A stretch of 42,682 bases of DNA from Pseudomonadota bacterium (GCA_021782435.1 JAJXVA010000002.1:1-42682), one strand, 5' to 3'. Counted from the stretch's first letter, positions 27,471 to 35,818 are shown. Notes: generated from the letters alone by a model not told the origin. Made by a program: numbers and translations.

Positions 27471-28046
27471 TCAGGCGTTGAGGGCGGCGCCGAGATCGAG
27501 GTCGGCGGCGGCTTCGGCGGCCTGGGCGGCGTCGGCTTCGACGGCGGCGGCGAGGCCGACTTTTTCACCGCGGGCCTGTTTTTCGGCTTCCTCGGGGCTG
27601 CGCGCGACGTTGACCGTGATGGTGATGGCGACTTCGGGGTGGAGCGTCACCTGCGCGCGGGCGAGGCCGACGGTTTTGATCGGATGCGGCAGGATGACCT
27701 GGGCGCGGGTGATGCCGAGGCCGCCGGCGGTGGCGGCTTCGGCGATGTCACGCGCGGTGACCGAGCCGTAGAGGCTGCCGGATTCGCCGGCTTGACGGAT
27801 GAGGACCACGCTGAAGGCACCGATTGTGCCGGCGATGCGTTCGGCTTCCTGGCGGCGGCGGAGGTTGCTGGCCTCCAGCTGGACGCGCTGGGTCTCGAAC
27901 TGGGCGCGGTTTTCCTTGCTGGCGCGGAGGGCCTTTTTCTGTGGCAGCAGGAAATTGCGCGCATAGCCCGGCTTGACGCGGACGATATCGCCCATCTGGC
28001 CGAGATTTTCGACGCGTTGGAGAAGGATGAGTTCGACATGTGCCAT
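27471..28046 (-). CDS. rplI: 50S ribosomal protein L9
   Basis: L9 binds 23S rRNA near the base of the L1 stalk. The N-terminal domain ([36 protein letters not shown]) is near-consensus, followed by the long connecting helix and the C-terminal domain ([28 protein letters not shown]). At 191 residues it is ~40 longer than E. coli L9 because of an Ala/Glu-rich tail ([18 protein letters not shown], in part), common in this group. An AAGGA sequence lies 10 bases before the ATG. It is the last gene of the operon. Confidence 0.98.
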   Translation of the reverse strand: MAHVELILLQRVENLGQMGDIVRVKPGYARNFLLPQKKALRASKENRAQFETQRVQLEASNLRRRQEAERIAGTIGAFSVVLIRQAGESGSLYGSVTARDIAEAATAGGLGITRAQVILPHPIKTVGLARAQVTLHPEVAITITVNVARSPEEAEKQARGEKVGLAAAVEADAAQAAEAAADLDLGAALNA

Positions 28047-28072
28047 GGTTGGAGTTCCTTGCCCGGGCGCTA

Positions 28073-28345
28073 TCAGGTCAGCACGTAGGGCAGCAGGGCG
28101 AGGAAGCGGGCGCGCTTGATGGCGACCGCGAGTTCGCGCTGCTTTTTGCCGGAAACGGCGGTGATGCGGCTGGGCACGATCTTGCCGCGCTCGGAGAGAA
28201 AGCGCGAGAGCAGCCGCACGTCCTTGTAGTCGATTTTCGGGGCGTTGGGGCCGCTGAACGGGCAGGATTTACGCCGGCGATGGAAGGGGCGGCGGGCGCC
28301 CACCGCCATGCGGCGGCCGGCGGGACTGACTTCGGTGTCTGACAT
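28073..28345 (-). CDS. rpsR: 30S ribosomal protein S18
   Basis: S18 pairs with S6 on the 16S rRNA platform. The 90-residue protein has [34 protein letters not shown] and the [21 protein letters not shown] signature. Its ribosome-binding site, GAGGAGTAA, is formed by the last codons and stop of rpsF, so the two proteins are probably made in equal amounts. Confidence 0.98.
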   Translation of the reverse strand: MSDTEVSPAGRRMAVGARRPFHRRRKSCPFSGPNAPKIDYKDVRLLSRFLSERGKIVPSRITAVSGKKQRELAVAIKRARFLALLPYVLT

Positions 28346-28351
28346 GGCGGA

Positions 28352-28831
28352 TTACTCCTCGTTCCGGCCGCGGAAATCATCGTCGGCGCGGAATTCCTCG
28401 GGACGGGCGCGGAATTCCTCACGGTCGTCGTAGCCGCGCTTGCGGCCGCTATCGAACCGGCCGGAGGGCTTGGGGCCACGGAAGCCGCGTTCCCGGTCAC
28501 GGTCGTCGGATTTGCGGGCCATGATCGGGGAGGGGGTGTCGTCGATGCTGTCGACGCGGATGGTCATGAAGCGGAGCACGTCCTCGTTCAGGGACAGCTT
28601 GCGCTCCATTTCCTTCATCGGCGCGGACGCGGTTTCGAGCCCGAGCAGGACGTAATGGCCCTTGCGGTTCTTTTTGATGCGATAGGCGAGGCTGCGCAGA
28701 CCCCAGTATTCGCGCTTGCGCAGGAGTCCGCCCTCGGCCTCGATCTCGGTGGTGAGGGCATCGACCAGCGTGTCGACCTGCTGCTGCGTGACGTCGTTGC
28801 GTGCGATCAGCACGCATTCATAAAGTGGCAT
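28352..28831 (-). CDS. rpsF: 30S ribosomal protein S6
   Basis: S6 is the first gene of the operon. The ferredoxin-like fold is recognisable in MPLYECVLIARNDVTQQQVD, YWGLRSLAYRIKKNRKGHYVLL and LSLNEDVLRFMTIRVD. The protein has 159 residues; the last ~50 form a charged tail rich in Arg, Asp, Glu, Phe and Gly (RDRERGFRGPKPSGRFDSG and similar), a pattern seen in alphaproteobacterial S6. AGGGAG lies just before the ATG. A GC-rich hairpin sits upstream in the leader and might bind the S6:S18 complex. Confidence 0.98.
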   Translation of the reverse strand: MPLYECVLIARNDVTQQQVDTLVDALTTEIEAEGGLLRKREYWGLRSLAYRIKKNRKGHYVLLGLETASAPMKEMERKLSLNEDVLRFMTIRVDSIDDTPSPIMARKSDDRDRERGFRGPKPSGRFDSGRKRGYDDREEFRARPEEFRADDDFRGRNEE

Positions 28832-28849
28832 GTAGGCTCCCTATGGCTA

Positions 28850-28867
28850 GGTTCGGCCCGGGGAACC
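28850..28867 (-). promoter_or_regulatory. Candidate S6:S18-binding leader hairpin
   Basis: In the rpsF leader, GGTTC and GAACC pair around CCCGGGCC, which contains a CCG. The hairpin ends about 18 bases before the rpsF ATG. Bacterial rpsF leaders are known to carry a CCG-containing element bound by S6:S18. The match here is by position and loop only. Confidence 0.35.
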
Positions 28868-29130
28868 GGCGGCCCGAGCCGGGCCGCGCGGCGCGCCTTC
28901 CAGGGCGCGTGGGCATAGCCGGGATGGTGCCATGCACCCCGGCAGGGAAGTTGCGGCCATAAGCATGTTGGCGGGCGGGATGCAAGATGGAACCGGGCGG
29001 GGCTGCCAGACGATGGCGGGAACGCGGCAACAAGCCGGCTTGCCCCGGGGTTTTCGGGCGTGCCGGCCACAGGACCGCGCAAATGCGCGACACTTGCGGG
29101 GTGGGGCGGGATGGCATGGAAAAGGGTTCC
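28868..29130. other. Divergent intergenic region, rpsF / atpI
   Basis: This stretch lies between two divergent operons (337 bases without a gene in total) and should hold both promoters. On the minus strand TTGCAT and TTATGG with a 16-bp spacer could serve rpsF. Otherwise I see only GC-rich sequence with short inverted repeats and no convincing small gene. Confidence 0.4.
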
Positions 29131-29160
29131 TTGACACTGCGGCCAAGCCGCCGGTAGCAA
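29131..29160 (+). promoter_or_regulatory. Candidate promoter of the F0 operon
   Basis: A consensus TTGACA is followed by TAGCAA after 18 bp (or GTAGCA after 17 bp). The -10 element ends eight or nine bases before the atpI ATG, so the transcript would be nearly leaderless. Confidence 0.5.
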
Positions 29161-29168
29161 GCCGCGCG

Positions 29169-29462
29169 ATGACGCGACAGGGCAACGATTTTCTGTTCGA
29201 GCACCGGTTACGCTCGGCCCGGGCGCGGCAGGGGCTGGAGGGTGAGCCGGGCAAGCCAGGCGCCGGGCCAGGTTCGGCCTGGGGCATGGGCGCGCGCGTC
29301 GGCACAGAGCTGGTGGCGGCGGTGGCCATTGGTGCGTTGCTGGGCTGGGCGCTGGATTGGTTCTGCCATACGGCGCCGCTGTTCATGATCGTGTTCATGC
29401 CGCTCGGCGGGGCGGCGGGCATTTTGAATGTCTGGCGCGTGATGGGGCCGGGCAAGGGCTGA
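29169..29462 (+). CDS. atpI: ATP synthase F0 assembly protein AtpI/AtpZ-like
   Basis: The ATG at MTRQGNDFLFEHRLRSARA gives 97 residues; the longer track ORF includes upstream non-coding sequence. The C-terminal half has two membrane helices, WGMGARVGTELVAAVAIGALLGWALDW (in part) and FMIVFMPLGGAAGILNVWRVM, as in the AtpI/AtpZ family. These help c-ring assembly or ion supply to the ATP synthase. It is the first gene of the F0 operon, as is normal in alphaproteobacteria. Confidence 0.9.
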   Translation: MTRQGNDFLFEHRLRSARARQGLEGEPGKPGAGPGSAWGMGARVGTELVAAVAIGALLGWALDWFCHTAPLFMIVFMPLGGAAGILNVWRVMGPGKG

Positions 29463-29497
29463 GGTTCCGGCGGGAACCCCAAGTGGAGAGTACGAAT

Positions 29498-30247
29498 TTG
29501 GCGGCGCCGAGCATTGACGCACTGGGACAGTTCCGTCTGGCGGCCCCGATGGGGCATGCCGGCCTGCTGGCGTTCACCAACGCGAACGAGGTGATGGCGG
29601 GGGGTGCCCTGCTGACCCTGGCGCTGATGGTGCTGGGCGCGCGGCCGCGGGCGGTGGTGCCCGGGCGGCTGCAGGCGGCGGCGGAGCTCGCCTACTCGTT
29701 CATCATGGATATGTGTGTCGACACGATCGGGGCCGAGGGGCGGAAGTTCTTTCCGTTCGTGTTCACCCTGTTCTTTTTCGTGCTGATGGGCAACCTGCTG
29801 GGGCTGTTCCCGTATTTTTTCACCTATACGAGCCATATCGCGGTGACGGCGGCGCTGGCGGTGGCGGTGATCGTGCTGGTGACACTGGTCGGGCTGATAA
29901 CCCACGGGCTGCATTTCTTCAGCTACTTCTGGCCGTCGGGGGCGCCCAAACTGCTGGCACCGCTGATCATTCCAGTGGAGATCATCAGCTACCTGTCCCG
30001 GCCGGTCAGCCTGTCGATCCGACTTTTCGCGAACATGGTCGCCGGCCATGTGATGTTCGAGGTGTTCGCGAGCTTCATGGTGATGCTGGTGGCGGGGCTG
30101 GGGACGCTGGGCTATTTCGCCGCGATCGGACCATTGGCGATCAATATACTTCTGATGGGGTTCGAATTGCTGGTCGCGTTTCTGCAGGCCTATGTGTTTG
30201 CGATCCTGACCTGCATCTACCTGCACGACGCCGTGCATCTACACTAG
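29498..30247 (+). CDS. atpB: ATP synthase F0 subunit a
   Basis: Subunit a forms the proton half-channels next to the c-ring. I place the start at a TTG (MAAPSIDALGQFRL, 249 residues) because GGAGAG lies seven bases upstream; the GTG 15 bases earlier overlaps that site and has none of its own. About five or six membrane helices are visible, with FFFVLMGNLLGLFPYFF, the essential Arg in SLSIRLFANMVAGH, and the last helix LLVAFLQAYVFAILTCIYL. No ATG lies near the true N-terminus. Confidence 0.95.
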   Translation: MAAPSIDALGQFRLAAPMGHAGLLAFTNANEVMAGGALLTLALMVLGARPRAVVPGRLQAAAELAYSFIMDMCVDTIGAEGRKFFPFVFTLFFFVLMGNLLGLFPYFFTYTSHIAVTAALAVAVIVLVTLVGLITHGLHFFSYFWPSGAPKLLAPLIIPVEIISYLSRPVSLSIRLFANMVAGHVMFEVFASFMVMLVAGLGTLGYFAAIGPLAINILLMGFELLVAFLQAYVFAILTCIYLHDAVHLH

Positions 30248-30295
30248 ACCTTTCCTTCAACCACGATTTGTTCTGAGACACAGGGGCTAAAAACC

Positions 30296-30520
30296 ATGGA
30301 CGTAGCTGCCGCCAAGGCCATCGGGGCCGGTATCGCCGTGATTGCGCTTGCGGGCGTGGGCATCGGGATTGGCAACATATTCTCCTCGCTGGTGTCGAGT
30401 GTGGCGCGCAATCCGTCGGCCCGCGACCAGGTGTTCGGCCTCGGCATTCTTGGTTTCGCGCTGACGGAGGCGGTGGCGCTGTTCGCGCTGCTGATCGCGT
30501 TCCTCATTCTGTTTGCCTGA
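30296..30520 (+). CDS. atpE: ATP synthase F0 subunit c
   Basis: This 74-residue hairpin forms the rotor ring. The first helix has the Gly-rich [11 protein letters not shown] packing motif, the polar loop is ARNPSARDQ, and the second helix carries the proton-binding Glu in [16 protein letters not shown]. No sodium-type ligand pattern is obvious. AGGGGCT precedes the ATG. Confidence 0.98.
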   Translation: MDVAAAKAIGAGIAVIALAGVGIGIGNIFSSLVSSVARNPSARDQVFGLGILGFALTEAVALFALLIAFLILFA

Positions 30521-30538
30521 GCGGACGGATACCGGCCG

Positions 30539-31114
30539 ATGCGCCGCCTGACCGCCGCGTTGCCGCTACTGGTTGCCATCGCCGCTCGGCCGGCGATGGC
30601 GGCTGAGGGCGGCATGCCGCAACTGGATTTCGCGAACCCGCTGACGCTGAGCCAGGTGGTTTGGCTGGCGGTGATTTTCGTGGCGATGTACGGGCTGTTG
30701 AGCACCTGGGCACTGCCGCAGGTGGGCAGCGTGCTGCGTGACCGCGCGAGCCGGATTGCGAGCGACCTGGACGGGGCGCGGGCCGCGAAGGATGTGGCGG
30801 ATGCCAAGGCGCGGGCGGTGGCGGACGCGGCCCGTGCCGCTGACGCGCAGGCGCAGGCCGAGATTGCCGGCGCGGTGGAAGCCGCCAAGCAACAGGCGGC
30901 CCGCCTGGCGGAGGCGCAGAACGCGGCGCTGGCCGCGAAGCTGGCGGCGGCCGAGGCCGCGATCGCCGAGGCGCGGGCGCGGGCGATGCAGAGTTTACGC
31001 GACGTGGCGACCGACGTGGCGGCCGCAATGGCCGAACGCCTGACCGGGCGCGACGCCGACCGGGCCGCGATTGCCGCCGAGGTGGCGGCGGCTGTGGCAC
31101 GCGGGCAGGGCTGA
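30539..31114 (+). CDS. atpF': ATP synthase F0 subunit b' (AtpG/AtpF2)
   Basis: The 191-residue protein starts with a possible cleavable signal (LLVAIAARPAMAAEG), then one membrane helix (VVWLAVIFVAMYGLLSTWALP) and a long Ala/Lys/Glu coiled coil ending in DVAAAMAERLTGRD. This is the b' form of the peripheral stalk found in alphaproteobacteria, which pairs with the b protein encoded next. It is the second of the two unequal stalk subunits in the operon by sequence, though first in order. Confidence 0.93.
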   Translation: MRRLTAALPLLVAIAARPAMAAEGGMPQLDFANPLTLSQVVWLAVIFVAMYGLLSTWALPQVGSVLRDRASRIASDLDGARAAKDVADAKARAVADAARAADAQAQAEIAGAVEAAKQQAARLAEAQNAALAAKLAAAEAAIAEARARAMQSLRDVATDVAAAMAERLTGRDADRAAIAAEVAAAVARGQG

Positions 31115-31128
31115 GGGGGGACGCGCCG

Positions 31129-31644
31129 ATGGTCACGACACTGCACGACCTGCCGATGCTGACGCACGGCGTGTTCTGGGTCACCGTTGCGTTTTTTCTG
31201 TTCGTGGCGCTGTTCGGCGGGCGGTTGTGGAAGGTCGTGACGAACCTGCTGGATGGGCGGATTGCGGCGATTCGTGCCCAGTTGGATGAGGCGGCGCAGT
31301 TGCGGGCCGAGGCAGAGGCGATGCTGGCTGATGCGACGGCACGCCAGCAGGCGGCGGTGGCGGCGGCGGCGGAGCTGCTGAGCCGTGCCCATGCCGAGGC
31401 GGCGCGGCTGGCGACGCAGATGGCGGCGGAGGCGGAGGCGGCGGCGCAGCGGCGCGAGCGCATGGCACTGGACCGGATTGCCGCGGCGGAACAGGCGGTG
31501 GTGACCGAGTTGCGCCACACCGCGATCACGCTGGCCGGGGAGAGCGTGGCCCGGGTGCTGGCCAGGACCGTGACCGAGGATGTGGATGCCGGGCTTATAG
31601 AGCGTGGCATAGACCAGGCCGGCAGCGCGCTGCGCGCCGCCTGA
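31129..31644 (+). CDS. atpF: ATP synthase F0 subunit b
   Basis: This 171-residue protein has one N-terminal membrane helix (FWVTVAFFLFVALFGGRLW) followed by GRIAAIRAQLDEA and a long alanine/glutamate-rich coiled coil. It forms the stator with b' and contacts the delta subunit of F1. GGGGGG lies nine bases before the ATG. It is the last gene of the F0 operon; F1 genes are not in this window, as expected for alphaproteobacteria, where F0 and F1 operons are separate. Confidence 0.95.
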   Translation: MVTTLHDLPMLTHGVFWVTVAFFLFVALFGGRLWKVVTNLLDGRIAAIRAQLDEAAQLRAEAEAMLADATARQQAAVAAAAELLSRAHAEAARLATQMAAEAEAAAQRRERMALDRIAAAEQAVVTELRHTAITLAGESVARVLARTVTEDVDAGLIERGIDQAGSALRAA

Positions 31645-31655
31645 GGACGGAACAC

Positions 31656-31682
31656 CGCGACCGCTCTGAGCGGAACGTCGCG
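31656..31682 (+). terminator. GC-rich hairpin after atpF
   Basis: CGCGAC and GTCGCG can pair around an inner CGCTCTGAGCGG hairpin shortly after the atpF stop. No T-run follows, so it is at best a weak or factor-assisted terminator. Confidence 0.3.
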
Positions 31683-31718
31683 CGGAACCACTGGGTGCCC
31701 CGTTAGCGTTCCCCGTAC

Positions 31719-32309
31719 TCTGTCAGTCGTGCTTTGGATCTGATCTGGGTTTCCCTGGCGAGCCCATCAACACCGGTTTGATCCCGCCCGCCTGGTCTTC
31801 GTCGATGAGACATGGGTCACGCCAACATGATCCGCACGCGCGGCTGGAGCCCAAGCCGCGCGCCGCGGATGGCCATGGTGCCGTGTGGACACGGGAAGAT
31901 GCTGACCTTCCTGGCCGGGCTGCGGCGCGACCGCATCGTGGCACCCTGCGTCATCGACGGGCCGATCAATGGGATGTCGTTCACCGCCTGGGTCGGCCAG
32001 TTCCGCGTCCCGACCCGCAGCCCAGAGATATCGTCATCGCCGACGATCTCGGCAGCCATAAAGGCACGCCGGCACGCCATGCGATCCGCAGCGTCGGTGC
32101 AAAGCTGTTCTTCCTCCCCGCCTGCAGCCCCGACCTGAACCCGATTGAGATGGTGTTTGCCAAGCTGAAGACGCTGCGCCGCAAAGCCGACGAGGGATCA
32201 AGCGAGGCCACATGGCGAAGGATTGGCGACTGGTTCTCCGCGTTCATCGCAGACGAATGCACCGCATACTTTCGCCTTGCCCGATACGCTTCAGTTCAGA
32301 CCTGACAGA
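31719..32309 (+). mobile_element. Degraded IS630-family insertion sequence
   Basis: The segment is bounded by inverted TCTGTCAG sequences, the remains of terminal repeats. About half of a normal ~1.1-kb element is left. Between them are pieces of an IS630-type transposase in different frames. A TA lies at the left edge, as expected for IS630 targets, but no matching TA is at the right edge, so this boundary may have been altered. Confidence 0.75.
31755..32305 (+). pseudogene. IS630-family transposase remnant (frameshifted)
   Basis: Conserved blocks of the DDE transposase are present but in separate frames. The first Asp lies in RLVFVDETWV, followed soon by a stop; NMIRTRGWSP to FTAWVGQF continues in another frame; the second Asp in IVIADDLGSHKG and the Glu in SPDLNPIEMVFAKLK are in a third stretch ending DECTAYFRLARYAS. 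Frameshifts lie near 31815 and 32015. The N-terminal helix-turn-helix half is missing, so the protein cannot be active. It sits directly downstream of the F0 operon. Confidence 0.88.
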
Positions 32310-32314
32310 CTCTG

Positions 32315-32580
32315 GTCGGACGCCAATTTGATGATTGTCTGGTCGTTGTGTTTGCGCGGGTGCTTACCCCAGGTGTTCTCGACCTTGCCGCTGGTGGCTA
32401 ATTCCACGCATATGTCCTTGACGTTGGTCTCGCGCAGCATGACGGATGCCCCTCGACGCCGCGGAATCGCTCGGAAAACCGCTCTGCGTAGCAGAAGTCG
32501 CAGCCTGCCGTGATCTTGGAGCAGCCCGTAACCGGGTTCCAGGTCGAGTCCGTCCATTCGATTTGCGTCGAGTCGGCCAT
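32315..32580 (-). pseudogene. Fragments of a three-Cys-motif (DUF5131/Gp37-Gp68) locus
   Basis: The minus-strand ATG begins [19 protein letters not shown] and continues with the three cysteines [16 protein letters not shown] up to FRGVEGHP, a good match to the start of the phage Gp37/Gp68-like (DUF5131) family, normally several hundred residues. After ~46 residues the similarity stops. In another frame the sequence reads [17 protein letters not shown] and HNDQTIIKLASDQ, which looks like the C-terminus of a different protein. It could be the TcmP partner commonly paired with these proteins, but this is not established. The piece abuts the IS630 end and is clearly broken. Confidence 0.65.
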
Positions 32581-32763
32581 GACGCACCTTAGAACAAGAG
32601 AGGAACTTTACCACGAAAAAAATATCCGGTGGCCCGTTCTATGGCTGAAGATTCCGCGATGACGTCTGGCGATGGCGGATGACCATGAATCTGCCGGTAT
32701 TCCCCACCATCGGCACCTGCCGGACCGGCATGTCGATTGATTTCCATAGATAGAGTTTTTTTG

Positions 32764-32787
32764 GTTCTTTTTGTTCACAAAAAGAAC
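32764..32787. repeat. AT-rich stem-loop, third copy
   Basis: GTTCTTTTTGT and ACAAAAAGAAC are perfect 11-bp arms around TC. It is nearly identical to the palindrome at 8416 and belongs to the same dispersed family. Confidence 0.85.
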
Positions 32788-32837
32788 GCGCTTTGCCTGG
32801 TTTTTCTGGGGTGACGTGTGGCGGGTGTGGCCCCTGG

Positions 32838-32868
32838 ATTGCTGCGGCGCCTAAGGGCGCCTCGCAAT
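32838..32868. repeat. ATTGC...GCAAT dispersed-type hairpin
   Basis: ATTGC pairs with GCAAT and an inner GGCGCC with GGCGCC. The pattern ending GCAATGACGG resembles dispersed repeats common in alphaproteobacterial intergenic DNA. Only this clear copy is seen in the window. Confidence 0.6.
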
Positions 32869-32906
32869 GACGGGGTGGTTCTGGGGGGTGTGAAAGCGGA
32901 TAGGTG

Positions 32907-32933
32907 ACGTTTTTTTGTTCACAAAAAGAACGT
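32907..32933. repeat. AT-rich stem-loop, fourth copy (imperfect)
   Basis: ACGTTTTTTTGT and ACAAAAAGAACGT flank a TC loop; one base is missing from the left arm relative to the consensus. It ends ten bases before the stop codon of the regulator gene and may terminate its transcript. Confidence 0.7.
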
Positions 32934-32943
32934 GGTTGATGGG

Positions 32944-34359
32944 CTATTTTTTGGGGTTTGTGGGTTGGGTGGGGAATAGGGGGGAGGCGAGGCGCTGGTT
33001 GATGTCGAGTTCGAGCCGGTGGTGCAGGGGCGGGAAGGCGCGGCTGCGGCAGTCGAGCCAATCACACAGGCGGCAGCCGGGGCCGACGCGGGTGGTGGCG
33101 TGGTCGAGATTGAGGGCGTCGGCGTAGACGATATCGGCGGCGTGGTCGATTTCGCAGCCGAGTGTGATGGTGTGTCGGGGTGGCGGTTCGCCCCAGCCTG
33201 TGGTGGGGCCGAGAAGGGTGCGGGCGAAGCACAGGAAGCGGGCGCCGCCGGGCAGAATGGCGATTTGCGGGGTGATTTGATCGGCGCTGGCAAAGGCGGT
33301 GTTGGCAACCCAGAGCGGGCAGGAGGCGCTGCGCTGGCTGAAGGGAAAGCCGGCATTGGCGAAGATTTTGGTCATGTTGCCGGCGGCATCGGTGCGCACG
33401 AAAAAGAACGGAATGCCGCGATTGCCAGGGGCTTGCAGGCTGGAGAGGCGGTGGGCGGCCTGTTCGAAGCTGACCGAGAAGCGGGCGGCGAGGATGTCGA
33501 CATCGTGGCGGAGGGCGCGTGCCTCGGCCAGAAAGGGATCGTAGGGCATGAGCAGGGCGGCGGCGGCGTAATTGACGAGGCCGAGGCGGATCAGGCCGGC
33601 GGCTTCGGGGGTGGTGGGGTCGATTTCGGCGATCAGGGCCTCGAGCACATCGCGGGCGCGGAGCAGCATGAGTTGCACGGCGAGCTGGAAATAGCGGCTT
33701 TCACGCTTGAGCAGGTCGGACAGGGTGAGGATCCGGGAGGTCGGGTCGTAGTGACGGAAAACGCCTTCGAGCGGGAGGACGCGGACGAGGGTGCCGTGAT
33801 CGGCGCGCAGGGTTTCGACCATGGCCTCGGGCATGTCGGCGGGGGGGATGGTGACGCCGCGGCCGAGATGCTGGCGGACGGTTTCGGCCGCCTGTTCGAG
33901 GCTGGGGTAGTGGTTGCTGTGGTCGCGGAAGGTGGCGCGGGCCTCCTCCCAGGGGAGGCGGATCTGGCGGCCTGACGGCAGGCGCATGCCGGAGGCCTCG
34001 TCGCGCGCGGCGACCAGGGCGCGGGAGAGGGCGAGAATGGCGCGCGTCGCGTCATGATGTTCGGCGATGGCGGTAAGACCGGCATCCGAGACCTGGCCGG
34101 TGCCGAGTTCGGGGTCGGTCAGGGCTTCCCGCAGAGCGAGGATGGCGTTGGCATCGTCCTCGCCGGCGAGATCGTCGATGCCGACATCGAACAGGCGGCT
34201 GAGTTTGATCAGCAGCGAGGCGGTGACGGGGCGGCCGTCGTGCTCGATGAGGTTGAGGTAGGAGGGGGAGATGCCGAGCCTGGCCGCGAGCACGGACTGG
34301 GTGAGGCCGCGTTCGGTGCGCAGGCGACGGATGGAGCGGCCGAGGAAGGCGCGTGCCAT
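32944..34359 (-). CDS. ScfR/RamB-type regulator (XRE HTH with acyl-CoA regulator domain)
   Basis: The 471-residue protein starts with an XRE-type helix-turn-helix ([36 protein letters not shown]), followed by a middle region related to the IrrE/M78 domain ([17 protein letters not shown]) that lacks an HExxH zinc motif. The C-terminus ([15 protein letters not shown], then [18 protein letters not shown]) matches the short-chain fatty acyl-CoA regulator domain (DUF2083). RamB and its relatives control the glyoxylate shunt. Here the gene is divergent from aceA, which supports the same role. I prefer the ATG at MARAFLGRS; the track's GTG seven codons earlier lies in a direct repeat that may be an operator. 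Confidence 0.93.
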   Translation of the reverse strand: MARAFLGRSIRRLRTERGLTQSVLAARLGISPSYLNLIEHDGRPVTASLLIKLSRLFDVGIDDLAGEDDANAILALREALTDPELGTGQVSDAGLTAIAEHHDATRAILALSRALVAARDEASGMRLPSGRQIRLPWEEARATFRDHSNHYPSLEQAAETVRQHLGRGVTIPPADMPEAMVETLRADHGTLVRVLPLEGVFRHYDPTSRILTLSDLLKRESRYFQLAVQLMLLRARDVLEALIAEIDPTTPEAAGLIRLGLVNYAAAALLMPYDPFLAEARALRHDVDILAARFSVSFEQAAHRLSSLQAPGNRGIPFFFVRTDAAGNMTKIFANAGFPFSQRSASCPLWVANTAFASADQITPQIAILPGGARFLCFARTLLGPTTGWGEPPPRHTITLGCEIDHAADIVYADALNLDHATTRVGPGCRLCDWLDCRSRAFPPLHHRLELDINQRLASPLFPTQPTNPKK

Positions 34360-34365
34360 GGGGGA

Positions 34366-34383
34366 TTTCACACCTTTCACACA
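34366..34383. promoter_or_regulatory. Direct-repeat candidate operator in the scfR/aceA intergenic region
   Basis: TTTCACACC and TTTCACACA are adjacent 9-bp direct repeats just upstream of the regulator's ATG. A related TTCACA lies 25 bases further toward aceA, and a near-palindromic CTCTGCAAAG lies between. Their position fits autoregulation and control of aceA. Confidence 0.4.
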
Positions 34384-34508
34384 AAACGGCGCGGGCTCTG
34401 CAAAGGGTTCACATCATTCCGGTGTGCAATGCAACATGCGGCGCGCGCCGAGCCCGGAAACTGGCTAGATGCGATACTGGCCGCTCAGGCCTCGTGCAGG
34501 AGGTTGCA

Positions 34509-35771
34509 TTGCATATCGAATCCGATCCGAACCGCTTTCAGGGCATTCGCCGCGATTATACGCCGGCCGATGTGGAAAGGCTTTCCGGCAGTTTCCGGGT
34601 GCGGCACACGCTGGCCGAGATGGGGGCGAAGCGGCTGTGGCATTTGCTGAACACCGAACCCTACATCAACACGCTGGGGGCGCTGACCGGCAACCAGGCG
34701 ATGCAGCAGGTGAAAGCCGGGCTGAAGGCGATATACCTTTCGGGCTGGCAGGTGGCGGCGGATGCGAATTTGGCCGGGGATATGTACCCCGACCAATCGC
34801 TTTATCCGGCGAATTCGGTGCCGATGGTGGTGCGGCGGATCAACAACGCGCTGCGGCGCTGCGACCAGATTGCCCGAATGGAGGGCAAGGGCGACGACTC
34901 GTATTGGATGGCGCCGATCATTGCCGACGCGGAAGCGGGGTTTGGCGGGGCGCTGAACGCGTTCGAGTTGATGCGCGCGATGATCGAGGCGGGTGCCGCG
35001 GGCGTGCATTTCGAGGATCAGCTGGCGAGCGAGAAGAAATGCGGGCATCTGGGCGGTAAAGTGCTGGTGCCGATCAGCCAGCATATCCGCACCCTGAACG
35101 CGGCGCGGCTGGCCGCGGACATCGAGGGCGTGCCGACGGTGCTGTTGTGCCGCACCGATGCGGAGAGCGCGCAGTTGCTGACCAGCGACATAGACGAGCG
35201 CGACCGGCCGTTCCTGAGCGGTGAACGCACGCCGGAAGGGTTTTTTCGGATCAAGCCCGGTGTGGGCAAGGAATACTGCATCGCGCGCGGCCTGGCCTAT
35301 GCGCCCTATGCGGATTTGCTGTGGTGGGAGACGTCGGACCCCAATCTCGAGGATGCGGAGAGATTCGCGACCGCCATCCACAAGCAGTTTCCGGGAAAAT
35401 TGCTGGCCTATAATTGCTCGCCCAGCTTCAATTGGAAACAGAAGCTGAGCGAGGCCAGGATTGCTGAATTCCAGCGCGCGATCGGGGCGATGGGCTACAA
35501 GTATCAGTTCGTGACGTTGGCTGGGTTCCACGCGCTGAATTTGTCGATGTTCAAGCTGGCGGCCGATTATCGCGACCGCGGCATGGCCGCCTATTCCGAA
35601 TTGCAGCAGGCGGAATTTGCCGCCGAGAGTGAGGGCTATACCGCGACCCGCCACCAGCGCGAGGTGGGCACGGGCTGGTTCGACGCGGTGGCGACCGCGT
35701 GCGGGGGCGGGCAATCGAGCACGACGGCGCTGGCGCACAGCACCGAGGCGGCGCAGTTCAGCCACGGCTGA
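34509..35771 (+). CDS. aceA: Isocitrate lyase
   Basis: AceA splits isocitrate into glyoxylate and succinate in the glyoxylate shunt, needed for growth on acetate and fatty acids. I place the start at a TTG ([17 protein letters not shown], 420 residues) because a perfect AGGAGG lies five bases before it; the track's ATG and the nearby GTG lack this. Motifs are [41 protein letters not shown] with the catalytic Cys, and the C-terminal YNCSPSFNW and HALNLSMF. It is divergent from the ScfR/RamB-type regulator. Acs in the same window supplies acetyl-CoA for the same pathway. Malate synthase is not present here. Confidence 0.97.
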   Translation: MHIESDPNRFQGIRRDYTPADVERLSGSFRVRHTLAEMGAKRLWHLLNTEPYINTLGALTGNQAMQQVKAGLKAIYLSGWQVAADANLAGDMYPDQSLYPANSVPMVVRRINNALRRCDQIARMEGKGDDSYWMAPIIADAEAGFGGALNAFELMRAMIEAGAAGVHFEDQLASEKKCGHLGGKVLVPISQHIRTLNAARLAADIEGVPTVLLCRTDAESAQLLTSDIDERDRPFLSGERTPEGFFRIKPGVGKEYCIARGLAYAPYADLLWWETSDPNLEDAERFATAIHKQFPGKLLAYNCSPSFNWKQKLSEARIAEFQRAIGAMGYKYQFVTLAGFHALNLSMFKLAADYRDRGMAAYSELQQAEFAAESEGYTATRHQREVGTGWFDAVATACGGGQSSTTALAHSTEAAQFSHG

Positions 35772-35793
35772 TATCCCGGGGCAGGCTCGGCCA

Positions 35794-35818
35794 GGCCGCC
35801 GGCGCGACGCCGGCGGCC
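35794..35818. repeat. Perfect 11-bp GC-rich hairpin after aceA
   Basis: GGCCGCCGGCG and CGCCGGCGGCC are perfect complements around CGA, about 20 bases after the aceA stop. A T-run (TTTTTT) follows only ~23 bases later, so it is not a standard intrinsic terminator. Confidence 0.6.

Larger units (their letters stand above)
32615..32943. other. Non-coding repeat-rich gap
   Basis: This 329-base gap has no credible gene; the track's 140-aa ORF is made of repeat translation. It holds two AT-rich stem-loops and, between them, a GC-rich hairpin ending GCAATGACGG. It separates the decayed mobile patch from the ScfR/RamB-type gene. Confidence 0.6.

Noticed and set aside
32291-32614. A 107-aa ORF taken as an intact gene
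   Set aside because: Its first half is a shadow of the DUF5131 fragment and only its end looks protein-like, so it is part of a broken locus.
32639-33061. A 140-aa minus-strand ORF downstream of the regulator
   Set aside because: Its sequence (SFCEQKEPKK and similar) is translation of the AT-rich palindromes and the GCAATGACGG hairpin.
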